Source of the DNA: Rhodoglobus sp.
GTDB taxonomy: Bacteria > Actinomycetota > Actinomycetes > Actinomycetales > Microbacteriaceae
NCBI GenBank assembly: GCA_025464445.1
Contig: JAODLY010000032.1
Coordinates: forward strand, 1-64,000
DNA length: 64,000 nt
Reading direction: 5' to 3'
The notes beneath the pieces were generated by a model. That model was given only the letters and a program-made list of their open reading frames with translations. It did no database searches and was not told where the DNA came from. This document shows positions 33,629 to 44,735 of the stretch, in pieces. The position numbers and the translations under genes were made by a program. Numbering within the stretch: the first letter of the stretch is position 1; every line of letters starts with the position of its first letter.

Positions 33629-34350
33629 CGCTGCTGCGCCTCGAGGCGGTCACCCGCTCGGTCGAGCTGCCGGACGGTGAGCGCCTCGACATCCTCAAGG
33701 GTGTGGATCTCGCGGTCGAGGTCGGCGACCACGTGAGCATCATCGGCCGCTCTGGCTCCGGCAAGTCGACGCTGCTCAACCTGCTGGGCCTGCTGGACAC
33801 CCCGACGAGCGGGCAGATCCTTTTCGACGACGAGCCGCTCGAGACGCTGTCGGGCGGTCGTCGGGATCGCAAGCGCGGGCGTGACATCGGCTTCATCTTC
33901 CAGCAGTTCAACCTGCTCGGGGGTCGAACCGCCCTCGAGAACGTCATGACGCCGCTCATGTATGCCAGCGGCCGGCAGTTCTGGCGCAGGAACTCGCTGG
34001 CAATCGAGATGCTGGAGCGGGTCGGGCTGGGGCACAGGATGCAGTCGACGCCGGAGAAGCTGTCCGGTGGCGAGCAGCAGCGGGTTGCGATCGCCAGGGC
34101 GCTCGTGCGCGGGCCGAGACTGATCCTCGCCGATGAGCCGACCGGCGCTCTCGACATCGAGACGGGGGCGTCCGTCATGGCCCTGCTGGACGAGGTGGCC
34201 GAGCAGTCCGGCGCTGCGTTGATCACGATCACTCACGATGCGAACGTCGCCGCGCTCGCCAGGCGCCACTACCGCTTGGATCGCGGAGTGCTCGCTCCCG
34301 TCGACGTGAACCGCGCGCTCGCGATCTCGCTGCCGGAGGCGAGCCTGTGA
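33625..34350 (+). CDS. ABC exporter ATPase (MacB/LolD type)
   Basis: 241 residues. Walker [19 protein letters not shown]-loop FIFQQFNLL, signature [15 protein letters not shown], Walker [13 protein letters not shown] and H-loop ITITHD. It powers the exporter with the adaptor and permease. ATG overlaps the adaptor stop by four bases, and its own stop overlaps the permease GTG by four. Confidence 0.93.
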   Translation: MTLLRLEAVTRSVELPDGERLDILKGVDLAVEVGDHVSIIGRSGSGKSTLLNLLGLLDTPTSGQILFDDEPLETLSGGRRDRKRGRDIGFIFQQFNLLGGRTALENVMTPLMYASGRQFWRRNSLAIEMLERVGLGHRMQSTPEKLSGGEQQRVAIARALVRGPRLILADEPTGALDIETGASVMALLDEVAEQSGAALITITHDANVAALARRHYRLDRGVLAPVDVNRALAISLPEASL

Positions 34351-35675
34351 TCGAGCCTGAACCGGGCACCGTCATCGAACGGCGCCCGCGGCGGGAGAAG
34401 TCGCAGGCACCGGTGAGGGCGCGGAAGCCACGTGAGCGACGCGACCGCGGCGGTTTCGCGAGCGCCGTCGTCGGCGCAGTGCTCGAGGCATGGGACGAGC
34501 TGCGCGTGCACCGCACTCGAGTGCTGCTGAGCCTCATCGGTGTCGGAGTGGCGGTGTGCTCGCTGACCAGCGTCGTTGGCATCGGTTCGATCGCCCAGCA
34601 GTCGCAGATCGAGCAGCTCGAGCGCGGCTCCGGCCGGCCGGCGACGCTCGTGCTCAGCCCTCCGTACAACCCCGTGTCGGGCGAGCAGGGCGACCTGGCG
34701 GCATTCCGCGCTGCGGTGGCCACGGCCGCCGATCGCTACTCGATCGGCTATTGGGGATCGGTCTCATACGGGCAGACGACCGTCCAGTTCGCGAACGGCA
34801 CCGACCTCGTCAATGCCCAGACTGTCGATGTGGACTACGGCACAATGCATCGCGTGCAGCTCGGCCAGGGGCGCTGGTTCACTGATCTGGACGAGCAGCG
34901 GCTCGCCCCCGCGATCATCGTGAGCGACGCCTTCTACCAGCGGATCGGTGCACCCGATCTGCGCACGCATCCGACGGCGACCCTCGTGGGCGAGCGCAGT
35001 GTGACGGCCGTGATGATCGGCGTGCTACCGTCCTCGCCATACGACCAGAGTCTGCAGATGTACATCTTGAACTCCGCCTACGCGGGCATTGCCACGCCCG
35101 GGGCGTTGGCGCAGTCCGTCCCCCAGTATGAGTTCTGGGTTCCGCCCGCGCTCGCGGCTCAGCTCACCGACCTCGTGCGCAGGGACATTTCCGCCGCCCT
35201 CGGCGACGGCTGGCAGGTGGACGTGAACCGGCAGGATTACCTGTCCTGGGAGGGCGGCGGCGACCCGCTTGGCCCGATCCGGTCGGTGCTCGCCGGCATC
35301 TCCGTGCTCATCCTGCTGCTGGGCGCCCTCGGCCTCGTCAACATCTCGCTGGTGACCGTGCGCCAGCGCATCCGGGAGATCGGCATAAGACGCAGCTTCG
35401 GTGCGACGGCGCCGAGGGTGTTCTTCGCCGTGATGATGGAGAGCGTCGTGGCAACGGTTGTCGCGGGGGCAGTCGGTGTGCTGATCGCTGTATTCATCGT
35501 GCAGAACCCGTTCGTGCGGAACCTGGTGGCGTCCGGCCTGAGCGACGTGCCGCCGTTTCCGGTGGAGGCCGCGATCATCGGCCTGGCGTCCGCTGCGCTC
35601 GTCGGCGCGCTCGCCGGCCTGCTGCCGGCGCTTGTCGCGGTGCGGGTAAAAGTCATCGACGCGATCAGGTACTAG
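34347..35675 (+). CDS. ABC exporter permease (MacB/FtsX type)
   Basis: 442 residues from GTG. A long basic cytoplasmic tail (about 45 residues) precedes helix 1 ([21 protein letters not shown]), a large extracellular domain (about 80-300), and three C-terminal helices with the FtsX/MacB block [19 protein letters not shown]. Third gene of the coupled exporter operon inserted between rnj and ftsK. Confidence 0.9.
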   Translation: MIEPEPGTVIERRPRREKSQAPVRARKPRERRDRGGFASAVVGAVLEAWDELRVHRTRVLLSLIGVGVAVCSLTSVVGIGSIAQQSQIEQLERGSGRPATLVLSPPYNPVSGEQGDLAAFRAAVATAADRYSIGYWGSVSYGQTTVQFANGTDLVNAQTVDVDYGTMHRVQLGQGRWFTDLDEQRLAPAIIVSDAFYQRIGAPDLRTHPTATLVGERSVTAVMIGVLPSSPYDQSLQMYILNSAYAGIATPGALAQSVPQYEFWVPPALAAQLTDLVRRDISAALGDGWQVDVNRQDYLSWEGGGDPLGPIRSVLAGISVLILLLGALGLVNISLVTVRQRIREIGIRRSFGATAPRVFFAVMMESVVATVVAGAVGVLIAVFIVQNPFVRNLVASGLSDVPPFPVEAAIIGLASAALVGALAGLLPALVAVRVKVIDAIRY

Positions 35676-35736
35676 CCGGAGCCGAGCCGGGTGTCGTTCC
35701 GCCGTCTTGACGGGCCCCGCGGGTACCGTGGAGCGC

Positions 35737-38454
35737 ATGGCTACGAGCACAAGGTCGACGTCGCGCGCCCGCGCATCGACTGCGCGCGGCCGCAACCAGC
35801 CGACGAAGCGGCTCCCGCGCGCCAAACAGGTGGTTATCGAGGACGACGGGCCGCTGACGAAGGCGTGGCTGGGTCTCGCCCACATGGCCGGGGCCGCGTT
35901 CCGGGTGCTCGGCAGGGAGACGCTCGCCAGTAGTGAGCGCAGGGACGGCATCCCGTTCTTCGTCTTCGTGCTCGCCCTCGTCGGGGCCGTCGTCGAATGG
36001 TTCAACCCGAACGATCCGGTCGCCCAGGCCCTCGACGCCTACACTTTCGGCGGGCTGTTCGGCCGGGTGGCGTTCGCGCTGCCGGTGATCATGCTGCTGT
36101 TCGCGATCTGGTTGTTCCGGCATCCGTCGAGCGTTCACGACAACGGACGCATCGGCATCGGCGTCACCCTGCTGGTGGTCACGATCAGCGGACTATGCCA
36201 CATCTTCGGCACCCAGCCCGCGCCGACCGACGGCGCGAAGGCGCTCGCCCACGCGGGCGGGCTCGTGGGCTGGGTGTTCGCCGGGCCACTCATCTACCTC
36301 GGCACCACCGCGCTCGCGACGCCCGTGGTGCTCGCGGTGCTGCTGCTTTCGCTGTTCATCATCACCAAGACCCCGCCGAACCGCATCGGCGCCCGCCTTC
36401 GCGAGCTCTATTCGTACCTGTTCGGCGCGCAGTTGCCAGACGAAGACGAACGTGCGGCGGCCAAGGCGGCGAAGAACGATTCGATGCAGTTCGGCTCGCT
36501 TACCGACCTCGGCCTGGATGAGGATCCCGCGAGCATCCCGTGGTGGCGCAGGAACAAGGCCCAGGCCTCTGTCGAGCCCTCGGCGTTCGACAGCCCCGTG
36601 ATCTCCCGGGATGCCGCCACCGGCGTCATCGACCGCACGGAGGTCATCCCGCGGTCAAAGAACATCAACGACGACTTCGGCGTCGAGCTGCTCGAAGACC
36701 TGCTCAAGGCCGAGCAGGCGGTGAAGCGCTTCACCGGCGAGATCGAGCCGGGCGCGACCGGTCTGCGGGAAGACGGGCAGCGCGACAATATCGCGGACCT
36801 GCTTCCCGGTTTCGCCGCGAAGGCGAGCGAGAAGGGCATGGCGGGGGAGTTCGATTCGCCGCGCGCCAAGCAGCCGACGGCTGTGTACCGGCTGCCCGCG
36901 GCATCCCTGCTCACTCCGGGCACCCCGCCCAAGTCGCGCAGCGCAGCCAACGACGAGGTCGTGGCGGCGATCACCGAGGTGCTCAACCAATTCCAGGTGG
37001 ATGCGAAGGTCACCGGTTTCAGCCGTGGGCCCTCGGTCACGCGCTATGAGCTCGAGCTCGGTGTCGGCGTGAAGGTGGAGCGTGTGACGGCGCTGGCCCG
37101 CAATATCTCGTACGCCGTAGCGAGCAACGAAGTCAACATCCTGTCGCCCATTCCCGGCAAGAGCGCGATCGGCGTCGAGATCCCGAACAAAGACCGCGAA
37201 ATCGTCTCGCTCGGTGATGTGCTGCGCTCAAGTGCATCCACAAAGTCCGTGCACCCCATGACCATCGGGCTCGGCAAAGACGTCGAGGGCGGCTTCGTCG
37301 TCGCGAACCTCGCCAAGATGCCCCACCTTCTTGTCGCGGGCAGCACGGGCTCAGGCAAGTCGAGCTTCGTCAACTCGATGATCACCTCGATCCTCATGCG
37401 CGCCAAGCCCGCGGAAGTGCGCATGGTGCTCATCGACCCGAAGCGCGTGGAGCTGTCGATCTACGCGGGCGTGCCGCATCTCATCACCCCCATCATCACG
37501 AGCCCCAAGAAGGCGGCAGAGGCGCTCGCCTGGGTGGTCAAAGAGATGGATATGCGCTACGACGATCTCGCGTCGTTCGGCTTCAGGCACATCGACGACT
37601 TCAACCGCGCCGTCGTGGCCGGTGAGATCGTGCTGCCGGTAGGCAGCGAGCGCAAGCTCAGTCCATACCCGTACCTGCTGGTCGTCGTTGACGAGCTCGC
37701 CGACCTCATGATGGTGGCCCCACGCGACGTCGAAGACTCGATAGTGCGCATCACCCAGCTCGCGCGGGCGTCCGGCATCCACCTGGTGCTCGCAACCCAG
37801 CGGCCGTCGGTCGACGTCGTGACCGGACTCATCAAGGCCAACGTGCCATCGCGGCTCGCGTTCGCGGTGTCGAGCATGACCGACAGCCGCGTGATCCTCG
37901 ACCAGCCGGGCGCCGACAAGCTCATCGGCCAGGGCGACGCGCTGTTCCTGCCGATGGGGGCATCCAAGGCGATCCGCGTGCAGGGGGCGTGGGTGACCGA
38001 GAGCGAGGTCGCCGCCGTCGTGCAGCACGTGATCGCCCAGGCCCGGCCCGAATACCGCGAGGATGTCGCGGCTGTCGTCGAGCGCAAGAGCATCGACGCC
38101 GACATCGGCGACGACCTCGAACTGCTGCTCGCGGCGGCGGAGCTCGTCGTCTCGACGCAATTCGGTTCAACATCGATGCTGCAGCGCAAGCTCAGGGTCG
38201 GCTTCGCGAAGGCCGGCCGCCTCATGGACCTGCTGGAGTCGCGCGAGATCGTCGGCCCCTCAGAGGGCTCGAAAGCGCGCGACGTGCTGGTCAGCGCAGA
38301 GCAGTTGCCGGCGGTGCTCGCCAGGCTGCGCGGCGGTGACGAACCGGCAGCGGGAGTACTCCCCAGGGACGAAGTGGCGCAATCCATGACCGGGTACGAT
38401 GTGATCGAAGGTGCTTCGGACGAGGATGCCTGGAGCCTAACCGACCGGGAGTGA
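35737..38454 (+). CDS. ftsK: DNA translocase FtsK
   Basis: 905 residues. About four N-terminal membrane helices (70-230), a linker, then the motor: Walker [18 protein letters not shown], Walker [14 protein letters not shown], and a C-terminal winged-helix gamma domain ([24 protein letters not shown]). It pumps chromosome ends through the septum for dimer resolution. ATG at 35737 follows -10 TACCGT (35724-35729) by seven bases. It overlaps pgsA by four bases. Confidence 0.96.
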   Translation: MATSTRSTSRARASTARGRNQPTKRLPRAKQVVIEDDGPLTKAWLGLAHMAGAAFRVLGRETLASSERRDGIPFFVFVLALVGAVVEWFNPNDPVAQALDAYTFGGLFGRVAFALPVIMLLFAIWLFRHPSSVHDNGRIGIGVTLLVVTISGLCHIFGTQPAPTDGAKALAHAGGLVGWVFAGPLIYLGTTALATPVVLAVLLLSLFIITKTPPNRIGARLRELYSYLFGAQLPDEDERAAAKAAKNDSMQFGSLTDLGLDEDPASIPWWRRNKAQASVEPSAFDSPVISRDAATGVIDRTEVIPRSKNINDDFGVELLEDLLKAEQAVKRFTGEIEPGATGLREDGQRDNIADLLPGFAAKASEKGMAGEFDSPRAKQPTAVYRLPAASLLTPGTPPKSRSAANDEVVAAITEVLNQFQVDAKVTGFSRGPSVTRYELELGVGVKVERVTALARNISYAVASNEVNILSPIPGKSAIGVEIPNKDREIVSLGDVLRSSASTKSVHPMTIGLGKDVEGGFVVANLAKMPHLLVAGSTGSGKSSFVNSMITSILMRAKPAEVRMVLIDPKRVELSIYAGVPHLITPIITSPKKAAEALAWVVKEMDMRYDDLASFGFRHIDDFNRAVVAGEIVLPVGSERKLSPYPYLLVVVDELADLMMVAPRDVEDSIVRITQLARASGIHLVLATQRPSVDVVTGLIKANVPSRLAFAVSSMTDSRVILDQPGADKLIGQGDALFLPMGASKAIRVQGAWVTESEVAAVVQHVIAQARPEYREDVAAVVERKSIDADIGDDLELLLAAAELVVSTQFGSTSMLQRKLRVGFAKAGRLMDLLESREIVGPSEGSKARDVLVSAEQLPAVLARLRGGDEPAAGVLPRDEVAQSMTGYDVIEGASDEDAWSLTDRE

Positions 38455-39107
38455 CCACAGTGGCGCCTGAACTGGCAGACAGTGCAGGCGGTCCGGCCGC
38501 GAAGCGCCCCAACCCGATGTCTGGCCGGGTGGCGAGCCACGGTGACACCCCGGCGAGCTACGGCAACGTGGCAAACATCATCACCGTCGCGCGCATCCTG
38601 CTCGCCCCCGTCTTCATCTGGCTGCTGCTGAGCGATTCTGGCCAGCTCGGCGTGCTGCGCTACGTCGCCGCCGGCCTCTTCATCCTGGCGATCGCGACGG
38701 ACAGCCTCGACGGCCACCTCGCGCGCCGGCAGAACCTCGTGACCGATGTGGGCATCCTGCTCGACCCGATCGCCGACAAGGTGCTCATCGGCGGTGCACT
38801 GGTGTCGCTCTCGATCCTCGGGGAGCTGTGGTGGTGGGTGACCATCGCGATACTGGTCCGCGAGTTCGGCATAACGATCTTCCGTTTCGTCGCGCTGCGT
38901 GACCGCGTCATCCCGGCATCCCGCGGTGGAAAGCTCAAGACGATAGTGCAGGCGGTGGCCGTGTCGCTCTTCCTCGTGCCGCTCTGGACATTCCTGGGCG
39001 ACTGGGTGCATGTGGTCAACTGGATAGCGATGGGCATCGCCCTCGCCCTCACGGTGTACACGGGCATCGAGTACCTCGTCGCGGCCTGGCGGCTGCGCGC
39101 GAAATGA
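38451..39107 (+). CDS. pgsA: CDP-diacylglycerol--glycerol-3-phosphate 3-phosphatidyltransferase
   Basis: 218 residues from GTG. The CDP-alcohol phosphotransferase motif is complete: [10 protein letters not shown]...[10 protein letters not shown]. About five membrane helices. It makes phosphatidylglycerol phosphate, the first step to PG and cardiolipin. A roughly 40-residue polar N terminus precedes the first helix. Coupled by four-base overlaps to ftsK and cinA. Confidence 0.94.
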   Translation: MTTVAPELADSAGGPAAKRPNPMSGRVASHGDTPASYGNVANIITVARILLAPVFIWLLLSDSGQLGVLRYVAAGLFILAIATDSLDGHLARRQNLVTDVGILLDPIADKVLIGGALVSLSILGELWWWVTIAILVREFGITIFRFVALRDRVIPASRGGKLKTIVQAVAVSLFLVPLWTFLGDWVHVVNWIAMGIALALTVYTGIEYLVAAWRLRAK

Positions 39108-39586
39108 GCGAGTTGGCCGCGAACATCGTCGCCGAACTCGCGGCCAGGCATTTTCGCATCGCCGTCGCCGAATCCCTCACCGGCGGGCTCCTGGTCGCCG
39201 AACTGATCGGCACGCCCGGCGCCTCAGCCGTCGTCTCAGGGGGAGTCGTCGCATACAACTCCGAGCTCAAGCACACGCTCCTCGGAGTGGACGCCGAAGT
39301 GCTCTCGGCCCATGGGGCTGTGCATCCGGATGTCGCGGCGCAGATGGCCGCGCGGGTTCGCGAAACCCTCGCCATCGCCGGGGAGCCTGCCCATATCGGC
39401 ATCTCCACGACCGGGGTCGCCGGCCCCGATCCGCAGGACGGCCAGCGCGTGGGCACCGTGTACCTCGGCTTCGCGATCGGCGACGACGTGGTCACTCGAC
39501 ACCTGCAGCTTGAGGGCGGCCGGGAGGCCATCCGTGCGGCCGCGGTTCGCGAATCCCTGTCCGAGTTGAAAAAGCTGCTGGGCTGA
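39104..39586 (+). CDS. CinA C-terminal-type nicotinamide-nucleotide amidohydrolase
   Basis: 160 residues, only the amidohydrolase domain of CinA (no N-terminal MoCF-like domain): VAESLTGGLLVAELIGTPGAS, VVAYNSELKHTLLGV and GISTTGVAGPDPQDGQ. Members deamidate nicotinamide mononucleotide in NAD recycling. Start overlaps pgsA by four bases. The pgsA-cinA-Xre-recA order is conserved in actinobacteria. Confidence 0.92.
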   Translation: MSELAANIVAELAARHFRIAVAESLTGGLLVAELIGTPGASAVVSGGVVAYNSELKHTLLGVDAEVLSAHGAVHPDVAAQMAARVRETLAIAGEPAHIGISTTGVAGPDPQDGQRVGTVYLGFAIGDDVVTRHLQLEGGREAIRAAAVRESLSELKKLLG

Positions 39587-39709
39587 TGTCAGGGAATATC
39601 GCTCGTTTCGATCCTGTTACAAGTACTGAATTCACAAGCACCGCACAGATATGAGTGGTTAGTCTTCCCATAAGCTAGCCACACAGTCAGTGAAGAAAAG
39701 GAGGGTCCA

Positions 39710-40018
39710 ATGGTTCTGGTACGTCAAGAAATCGGTGACGTTCTCCGTGACTTCCGTCTACAGAAGGGCCGTACCCTTCGCCAGGTCGCGAGCAAGGCGA
39801 GTGTCGCACTCGGCTACCTCAGCGAGGTGGAGCGTGGCCAGAAAGAGGCAAGCTCCGAAATCCTCGCGTCGGTGGCCGATGCACTTGAGACTCCCATCTC
39901 GGTGATCATGCGCGAGGTGGGCGACCGCCTTGCCGTTATCGAGGGGCTCAACCGCATCCCCGATACGCTGCCCGACGAGCTCGTCGCCGAATTCGACGCC
40001 GACCTCATCAGCCGCTAA
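39710..40018 (+). CDS. XRE family regulator (ClgR-like)
   Basis: 102 residues. Helix-turn-helix IGDVLRDFRLQKGRTLRQVASKASVALGYLSEVERGQKEASSE; the position between cinA and recA and the sequence match ClgR/PopR-type activators of clp protease genes. The C-terminal acidic stretch (ELVAEFDADLISR) resembles a Clp-dependent turnover tail. AGGAGG precedes ATG. A possible -10 TAAGCT is at 39671-39676; I did not find a clear ClgR operator. Confidence 0.85.
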   Translation: MVLVRQEIGDVLRDFRLQKGRTLRQVASKASVALGYLSEVERGQKEASSEILASVADALETPISVIMREVGDRLAVIEGLNRIPDTLPDELVAEFDADLISR

Positions 40019-40064
40019 TTCTCGGCAACTAGACATCCCGGTACCTGTACATACCGGCATTCCT

Positions 40065-40099
40065 CGAAACGCCCCGGCCCCAACGGCCGGGGCGTTTCG
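40065..40099. terminator. Perfect 15-bp hairpin after the Xre gene
   Basis: CGAAACGCCCCGGCC (40065-40079) and its exact complement (40085-40099) flank a five-base loop. The bottom of the stem is A/T-rich (AAA/TTT), giving a short T run inside the right arm. Probably the terminator of the Xre gene, although there is no long T tract. Confidence 0.65.
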
Positions 40100-40120
40100 C
40101 ATGTCCGGCCGCCCCCCTCC

Positions 40121-40197
40121 CCCCCTCCCTGAGTTGCGGACTTTGGCCGGATGCGGTGTCACTCATCGGGGCGGAAGTCCGCAAGTCAAGGAGGGGG
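40121..40197. repeat. Long imperfect inverted repeat upstream of DUF3046
   Basis: Left arm 40121-40143 (containing GAGTTGCGGACTT) pairs with right arm 40175-40197 (containing AAGTCCGCAAGTC) over about 23 bp with two mismatches; the loop is 31 bases. It starts in a pyrimidine-only tract and ends in AGGAGGGGG. It ends only 11 bp before the -10 of the DUF3046 gene. Confidence 0.7.
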
Positions 40198-40220
40198 CTC
40201 CGCCCGCTTAGGCTTGCCCC

Positions 40221-40445
40221 GTGCGGTTGAGCGAGTTCTGGCTGGCCGTCTCCGATGAGTTCGGGGACGCGTACGGCCGTGTGCTCACCCATGACCTCGT
40301 GCTGGGCGACATCGGCGGGCTCACGGCGGAGCAGGGGATCGCCAAGGGCGTCTCCACCCGCGCGATCTGGCTCGCGCTGTGCAGGGCCGCCGACGTGCCG
40401 GAGTCGCGCTGGTACGGCGTGGGGCAACGCGAGCCCAAGAAGTGA
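40221..40445 (+). CDS. DUF3046 protein
   Basis: 74 residues from GTG: MRLSEFWLAVSDEFGDAYGRVL, then HDLVLGDIGGLTAEQGI and a final SRWYGVG. A small actinobacterial family found just upstream of recA; function unknown. -10 TAGGCT (40209-40214) is six bases before GTG, giving a leaderless mRNA. The stop overlaps the acyltransferase GTG by four bases. Confidence 0.9.
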   Translation: MRLSEFWLAVSDEFGDAYGRVLTHDLVLGDIGGLTAEQGIAKGVSTRAIWLALCRAADVPESRWYGVGQREPKK

Positions 40446-42532
40446 GACCCCTGGGCTCCGGGCCACGGGACGCTCTCGCCGAGTTGCCTGCGAACGAGGT
40501 GCGCACAGACATCCAGGGCCTGCGCGCGATCGCCGTGCTCCTTGTGCTCGCCTTCCACCTGTGGCCAGACCGACTCGGCGGCGGCTTCGTCGGCGTTGAC
40601 GTATTCTTCGCGATCTCCGGGTTTCTCATCACCGGTCACTTGTTGCGGGCGCCACCTCGACGGTTCGGCGATGTCGCACAGTTCTGGGGACGACGACTGA
40701 GGCGGTTGCTTCCGGCGAGCCTGCTGGTTGTCGCTGTCACCGTCGTGGCCGGCTGCATCATGCTGCCCGCGACGAGGGTCGCTGCGCTCGGCGGCGATGC
40801 GCTCGCCTCGACCCTGTACGTCGAGAACTGGCGGCTCGCGGCATCCGCGGTCGACTACCTGGCGTCGAGGGCGGCGGTGTCCCCGCTGCAGCACTACTGG
40901 TCGCTCGGCGTCGAGGAACAGTTCTACCTCGTGTGGCCGTTCCTGGTTGGCCTGCTCGCCTGGGCCGCCGGCCGCGGGGCCAGGAGGCGGGCACTGGTCC
41001 CGGCGATCGGAATCGGCGCATTCGTCGCGGCATCGCTGCTCATCTCGATCGTCTGGACTTCTGTCGAACCGGCGTCGGCGTACTTCGTCACGCCGACCCG
41101 GTTGTGGGAACTCGGGGCCGGCGGCCTGGTCGCCGCAGTCGCCATTCTGCGTCCGCGCTGGCGGGCGTCCGCGGCCATCCGGGCAGCCGTCGCCTGGCTG
41201 GGGATCGCCCTGATCGCGGCGTCTGTGCTGCTGTTCGGCGGCACGACGCCGTTCCCAGGTTCCCTTGCCGCGATCCCGGTCGCCGGGGCGTGCCTGCTCA
41301 TCGCGGCCGGTAGCAGTCAGGGCTGGTTCTCGCCGAATGCCATCCTGCGCCTGCGCCCCGTGCAACTCATCGGGGACGCCTCTTACGCCATCTACCTGTG
41401 GCACTTTCCGATAATCGTGCTCGCGACCTACGCGGCCGGCGGCCAGCTGACGGTCATGCAGAAGGCGGCGATAGTCGTCGCCTGCCTCGTGCTCGCGCAG
41501 CTCACCAGGGTCTTCGTCGAAGATCCGGTCAGGACGGGACGCTGGCTGCGGCTGCGCCTGCCGCGTACCTACGTGCTTGCGGGGGTTGCCACCGTGCTGC
41601 TGGTCGCGCTCAGCTTCGTGCCCACGCTGCAGGCCCAGGCGCAGAATGCCCGGGATGCCGCGCTTCGCGAGCAGGTCGTGGCGGCCAACGCCGGTTGCTT
41701 CGGCGCGGAGGCTCTTGCTGTGGCAGGTTGCGCCGTGACGACGGGCTCCGCGATGACGCCCGCACCGACGCAGGCGGGGGAGGACTACGCGGATGCATAC
41801 GCGGACGGATGTCTCGCCGACAAACGGTTCTCCGTCGTGACCTGCGAGTACGGCACGACCAAGGATCCGAGCTATCGCGTCGCGCTCGTGGGCAACTCGC
41901 ATGCCGCACAGTGGTTGCCAGCCCTCCAGGAGTTGGCGGGCCAACGCGGCATCTCGATAACGACGTTCCTCGCTGTCGGCTGCATGCCGACATCCGCGCG
42001 GATTGCGCTCGACACCCAGGCGGGCATCGACGGGTGCCACGACTGGGGCCAGAAGGTCGTCGAGGAGACGAATGCCGGCAGCTTCGACCTGGTGGTGACC
42101 TCGATCGGCTCGGTCTTCGATCTCGTCGGAGTGCCACACGCGGACAGCTACGAAGCCGAGGTGGCCGGATACGCGTCGGTGTTGTCGGCCTGGGCGGCGG
42201 CGGGCACACCGGTGCTCGTCATCAGGGACACGCCGATCCCCGGCTTCGATGTGCCCGATTGCGTGGCGGCCCACGCTTCGGCCACCGCGAGTTGCGGCGG
42301 GGCCAGGTCGGACTGGGCGCCACCCGACCCGATGGTTGGAGCTGTCGCCGAGGTGGCCGACCCCGACGTGCGGCTTGTCGACCTCAATTACCTGTTCTGT
42401 TCGCCGGACGAATGCTTCCCCATCATCGGCGGGGTACTCGTGTACATCGACTCGCTGCACTTCGGTGCGACGTTCTCCCGGTCGATCGCGCCGTACCTGG
42501 CGCCCGAGCTTGACGCCGCGCTGGGACGTTAG
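40442..42532 (+). CDS. Membrane acyltransferase with SGNH domain (OafA/YrhL type)
   Basis: 696 residues from GTG. The acyltransferase-3 membrane domain (about 20-395, ten or so helices) has DIQGLRAIAVLLVLAFHLW with the catalytic histidine and FVGVDVFFAISGFLI. The extracellular C-terminal SGNH domain carries ALVGNSHAAQWLPAL and a final DSLHFG with the Asp-His pair. It probably O-acylates a cell-surface polysaccharide. It is translationally coupled to DUF3046 and inserted between that gene and recA. Six cysteines in the outer domain could form disulfides. Confidence 0.9.
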   Translation: MRPLGSGPRDALAELPANEVRTDIQGLRAIAVLLVLAFHLWPDRLGGGFVGVDVFFAISGFLITGHLLRAPPRRFGDVAQFWGRRLRRLLPASLLVVAVTVVAGCIMLPATRVAALGGDALASTLYVENWRLAASAVDYLASRAAVSPLQHYWSLGVEEQFYLVWPFLVGLLAWAAGRGARRRALVPAIGIGAFVAASLLISIVWTSVEPASAYFVTPTRLWELGAGGLVAAVAILRPRWRASAAIRAAVAWLGIALIAASVLLFGGTTPFPGSLAAIPVAGACLLIAAGSSQGWFSPNAILRLRPVQLIGDASYAIYLWHFPIIVLATYAAGGQLTVMQKAAIVVACLVLAQLTRVFVEDPVRTGRWLRLRLPRTYVLAGVATVLLVALSFVPTLQAQAQNARDAALREQVVAANAGCFGAEALAVAGCAVTTGSAMTPAPTQAGEDYADAYADGCLADKRFSVVTCEYGTTKDPSYRVALVGNSHAAQWLPALQELAGQRGISITTFLAVGCMPTSARIALDTQAGIDGCHDWGQKVVEETNAGSFDLVVTSIGSVFDLVGVPHADSYEAEVAGYASVLSAWAAAGTPVLVIRDTPIPGFDVPDCVAAHASATASCGGARSDWAPPDPMVGAVAEVADPDVRLVDLNYLFCSPDECFPIIGGVLVYIDSLHFGATFSRSIAPYLAPELDAALGR

Positions 42533-42552
42533 CGCGACACGCGATCCGCCTA

Positions 42553-42581
42553 TCGAACATCTGTTCGGATGTTGCTAGTCT
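42553..42581 (+). promoter_or_regulatory. LexA box and promoter of recA
   Basis: TCGAAC-ATCT-GTTCGG at 42553-42568 matches the actinobacterial SOS box in 11 of 12 fixed positions. A -10 TAGTCT follows at 42576-42581. LexA bound there would cover the -35 zone, giving damage-inducible recA. The predicted start is near 42588, leaving a long leader of about 195 bases. Confidence 0.85.
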
Positions 42582-42587
42582 CCTCCA

Positions 42588-42781
42588 TAACGTCTTATCG
42601 AAGACGGGTTTTATCCACCCTATGCAAGTCGGTCCGGTGAAATGTCGGATCGCGAGCGTAGCGTGGCCTCAACACCAGCCTTTGTCGGGAGGCCGTGGCC
42701 CTTGCATCACCGGGCCGCGCAGGAACGACAGCCTATGGGCAGCAACCACGACCGCGTTGGTCGTAGACCGAAGGAGTAGCA
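42588..42781 (+). promoter_or_regulatory. Long 5' leader of recA
   Basis: No credible gene lies here. A GC-rich hairpin is possible around 42692-42720, and a 6-bp hairpin ACGACC/GGTCGT at 42748-42764 ends just before the ribosome site AAGGAG. The latter could limit or stabilise recA translation. The leader is inferred from the predicted promoter only. Confidence 0.4.
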
Positions 42782-43975
<1,194 letters not shown>

Positions 43976-43977
43976 GC

Positions 43978-44667
43978 GTGATCCCCTCCGATGCGGGCAG
44001 GCAGTTCCCGGGCGCGCCTGGCGAACGGATCGCCCCGGTGACGTATCTCTTCGGTGCGAAGCCGGCCGAGACAGTCGAGCCCGTATCGGAGGACCATGCC
44101 CCAGCGGCGATCTCGGCGACCCATCCCGTGTTCAGGGACGAGTCGCCGGCCCCCACCGTTCGCGACGAGCCGTCGCACCCAACCGGCGACCGCGGCAACT
44201 TCGACCGGGTGAGCAACGTGAGCATGCACGCCCTCGGGCGACGCGGTATGTCGTCACGCGAGATGCGCGACTATCTCGTCGGCAGGGAGTTCGACGACGA
44301 GGCCGTGCAGGAGGAGATCGAGCGGCTGGAGGGGGTCGGCCTACTGGACGACGACTCACTCGCCGAGACGCTCGTGCGTACGCTCCGTGATCGCAAGGGC
44401 CTCGGGCGCTCTGCGCTCGCTGCAGAACTGCGCCGGCGCCACGTCGACGGCGACGCGATCGAAGAGGCCATGGGCAGCCTCGAAGACGACGAACTGGAGC
44501 GCGCGACGGCGATCGCCGTGAAGCGCGCACCGCAACTGCGGTCGCTCGACTCGGTCACTGCCAAGCGCCGTCTCGGTGCGTTCCTCATGCGCAAGGGATA
44601 CTCGGGGTCCGTGATCTCCACCGCCGTGCAGCGGGCGCTGGCGCCCTCCGGTCCCGCGTTTCGCTGA
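43978..44667 (+). CDS. recX: Regulatory protein RecX
   Basis: 229 residues from GTG. A polar, poorly conserved N-terminal extension of about 75 residues precedes the three-helix repeats: ALGRRGMSSREMRDYLVGREF, LDDDSLAETLVRTLRDRKGLG and AKRRLGAFLMRKGYS. Binds and modulates RecA filaments. It sits 2 bp after recA and shares its SOS-regulated transcript. Confidence 0.92.
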   Translation: MIPSDAGRQFPGAPGERIAPVTYLFGAKPAETVEPVSEDHAPAAISATHPVFRDESPAPTVRDEPSHPTGDRGNFDRVSNVSMHALGRRGMSSREMRDYLVGREFDDEAVQEEIERLEGVGLLDDDSLAETLVRTLRDRKGLGRSALAAELRRRHVDGDAIEEAMGSLEDDELERATAIAVKRAPQLRSLDSVTAKRRLGAFLMRKGYSGSVISTAVQRALAPSGPAFR

Positions 44668-44735
44668 GTGGCGCAGTTTCACGGGCAGCGCGGGCGGGAG
44701 CCGCGGCATCCACCCGCTCGGCTTAAGCTTGTCGC

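Noticed and set aside
39587-39709. ClgR operator upstream of the Xre gene
   Set aside because: An AT-richer region is present but I could not find a convincing match to the ClgR palindrome.
40208-42460. A 750-codon frame on the minus strand opposite the acyltransferase
   Set aside because: Low-complexity Arg/His/Asp/Gln-rich composition; the plus-strand protein has intact acyltransferase and SGNH motifs.
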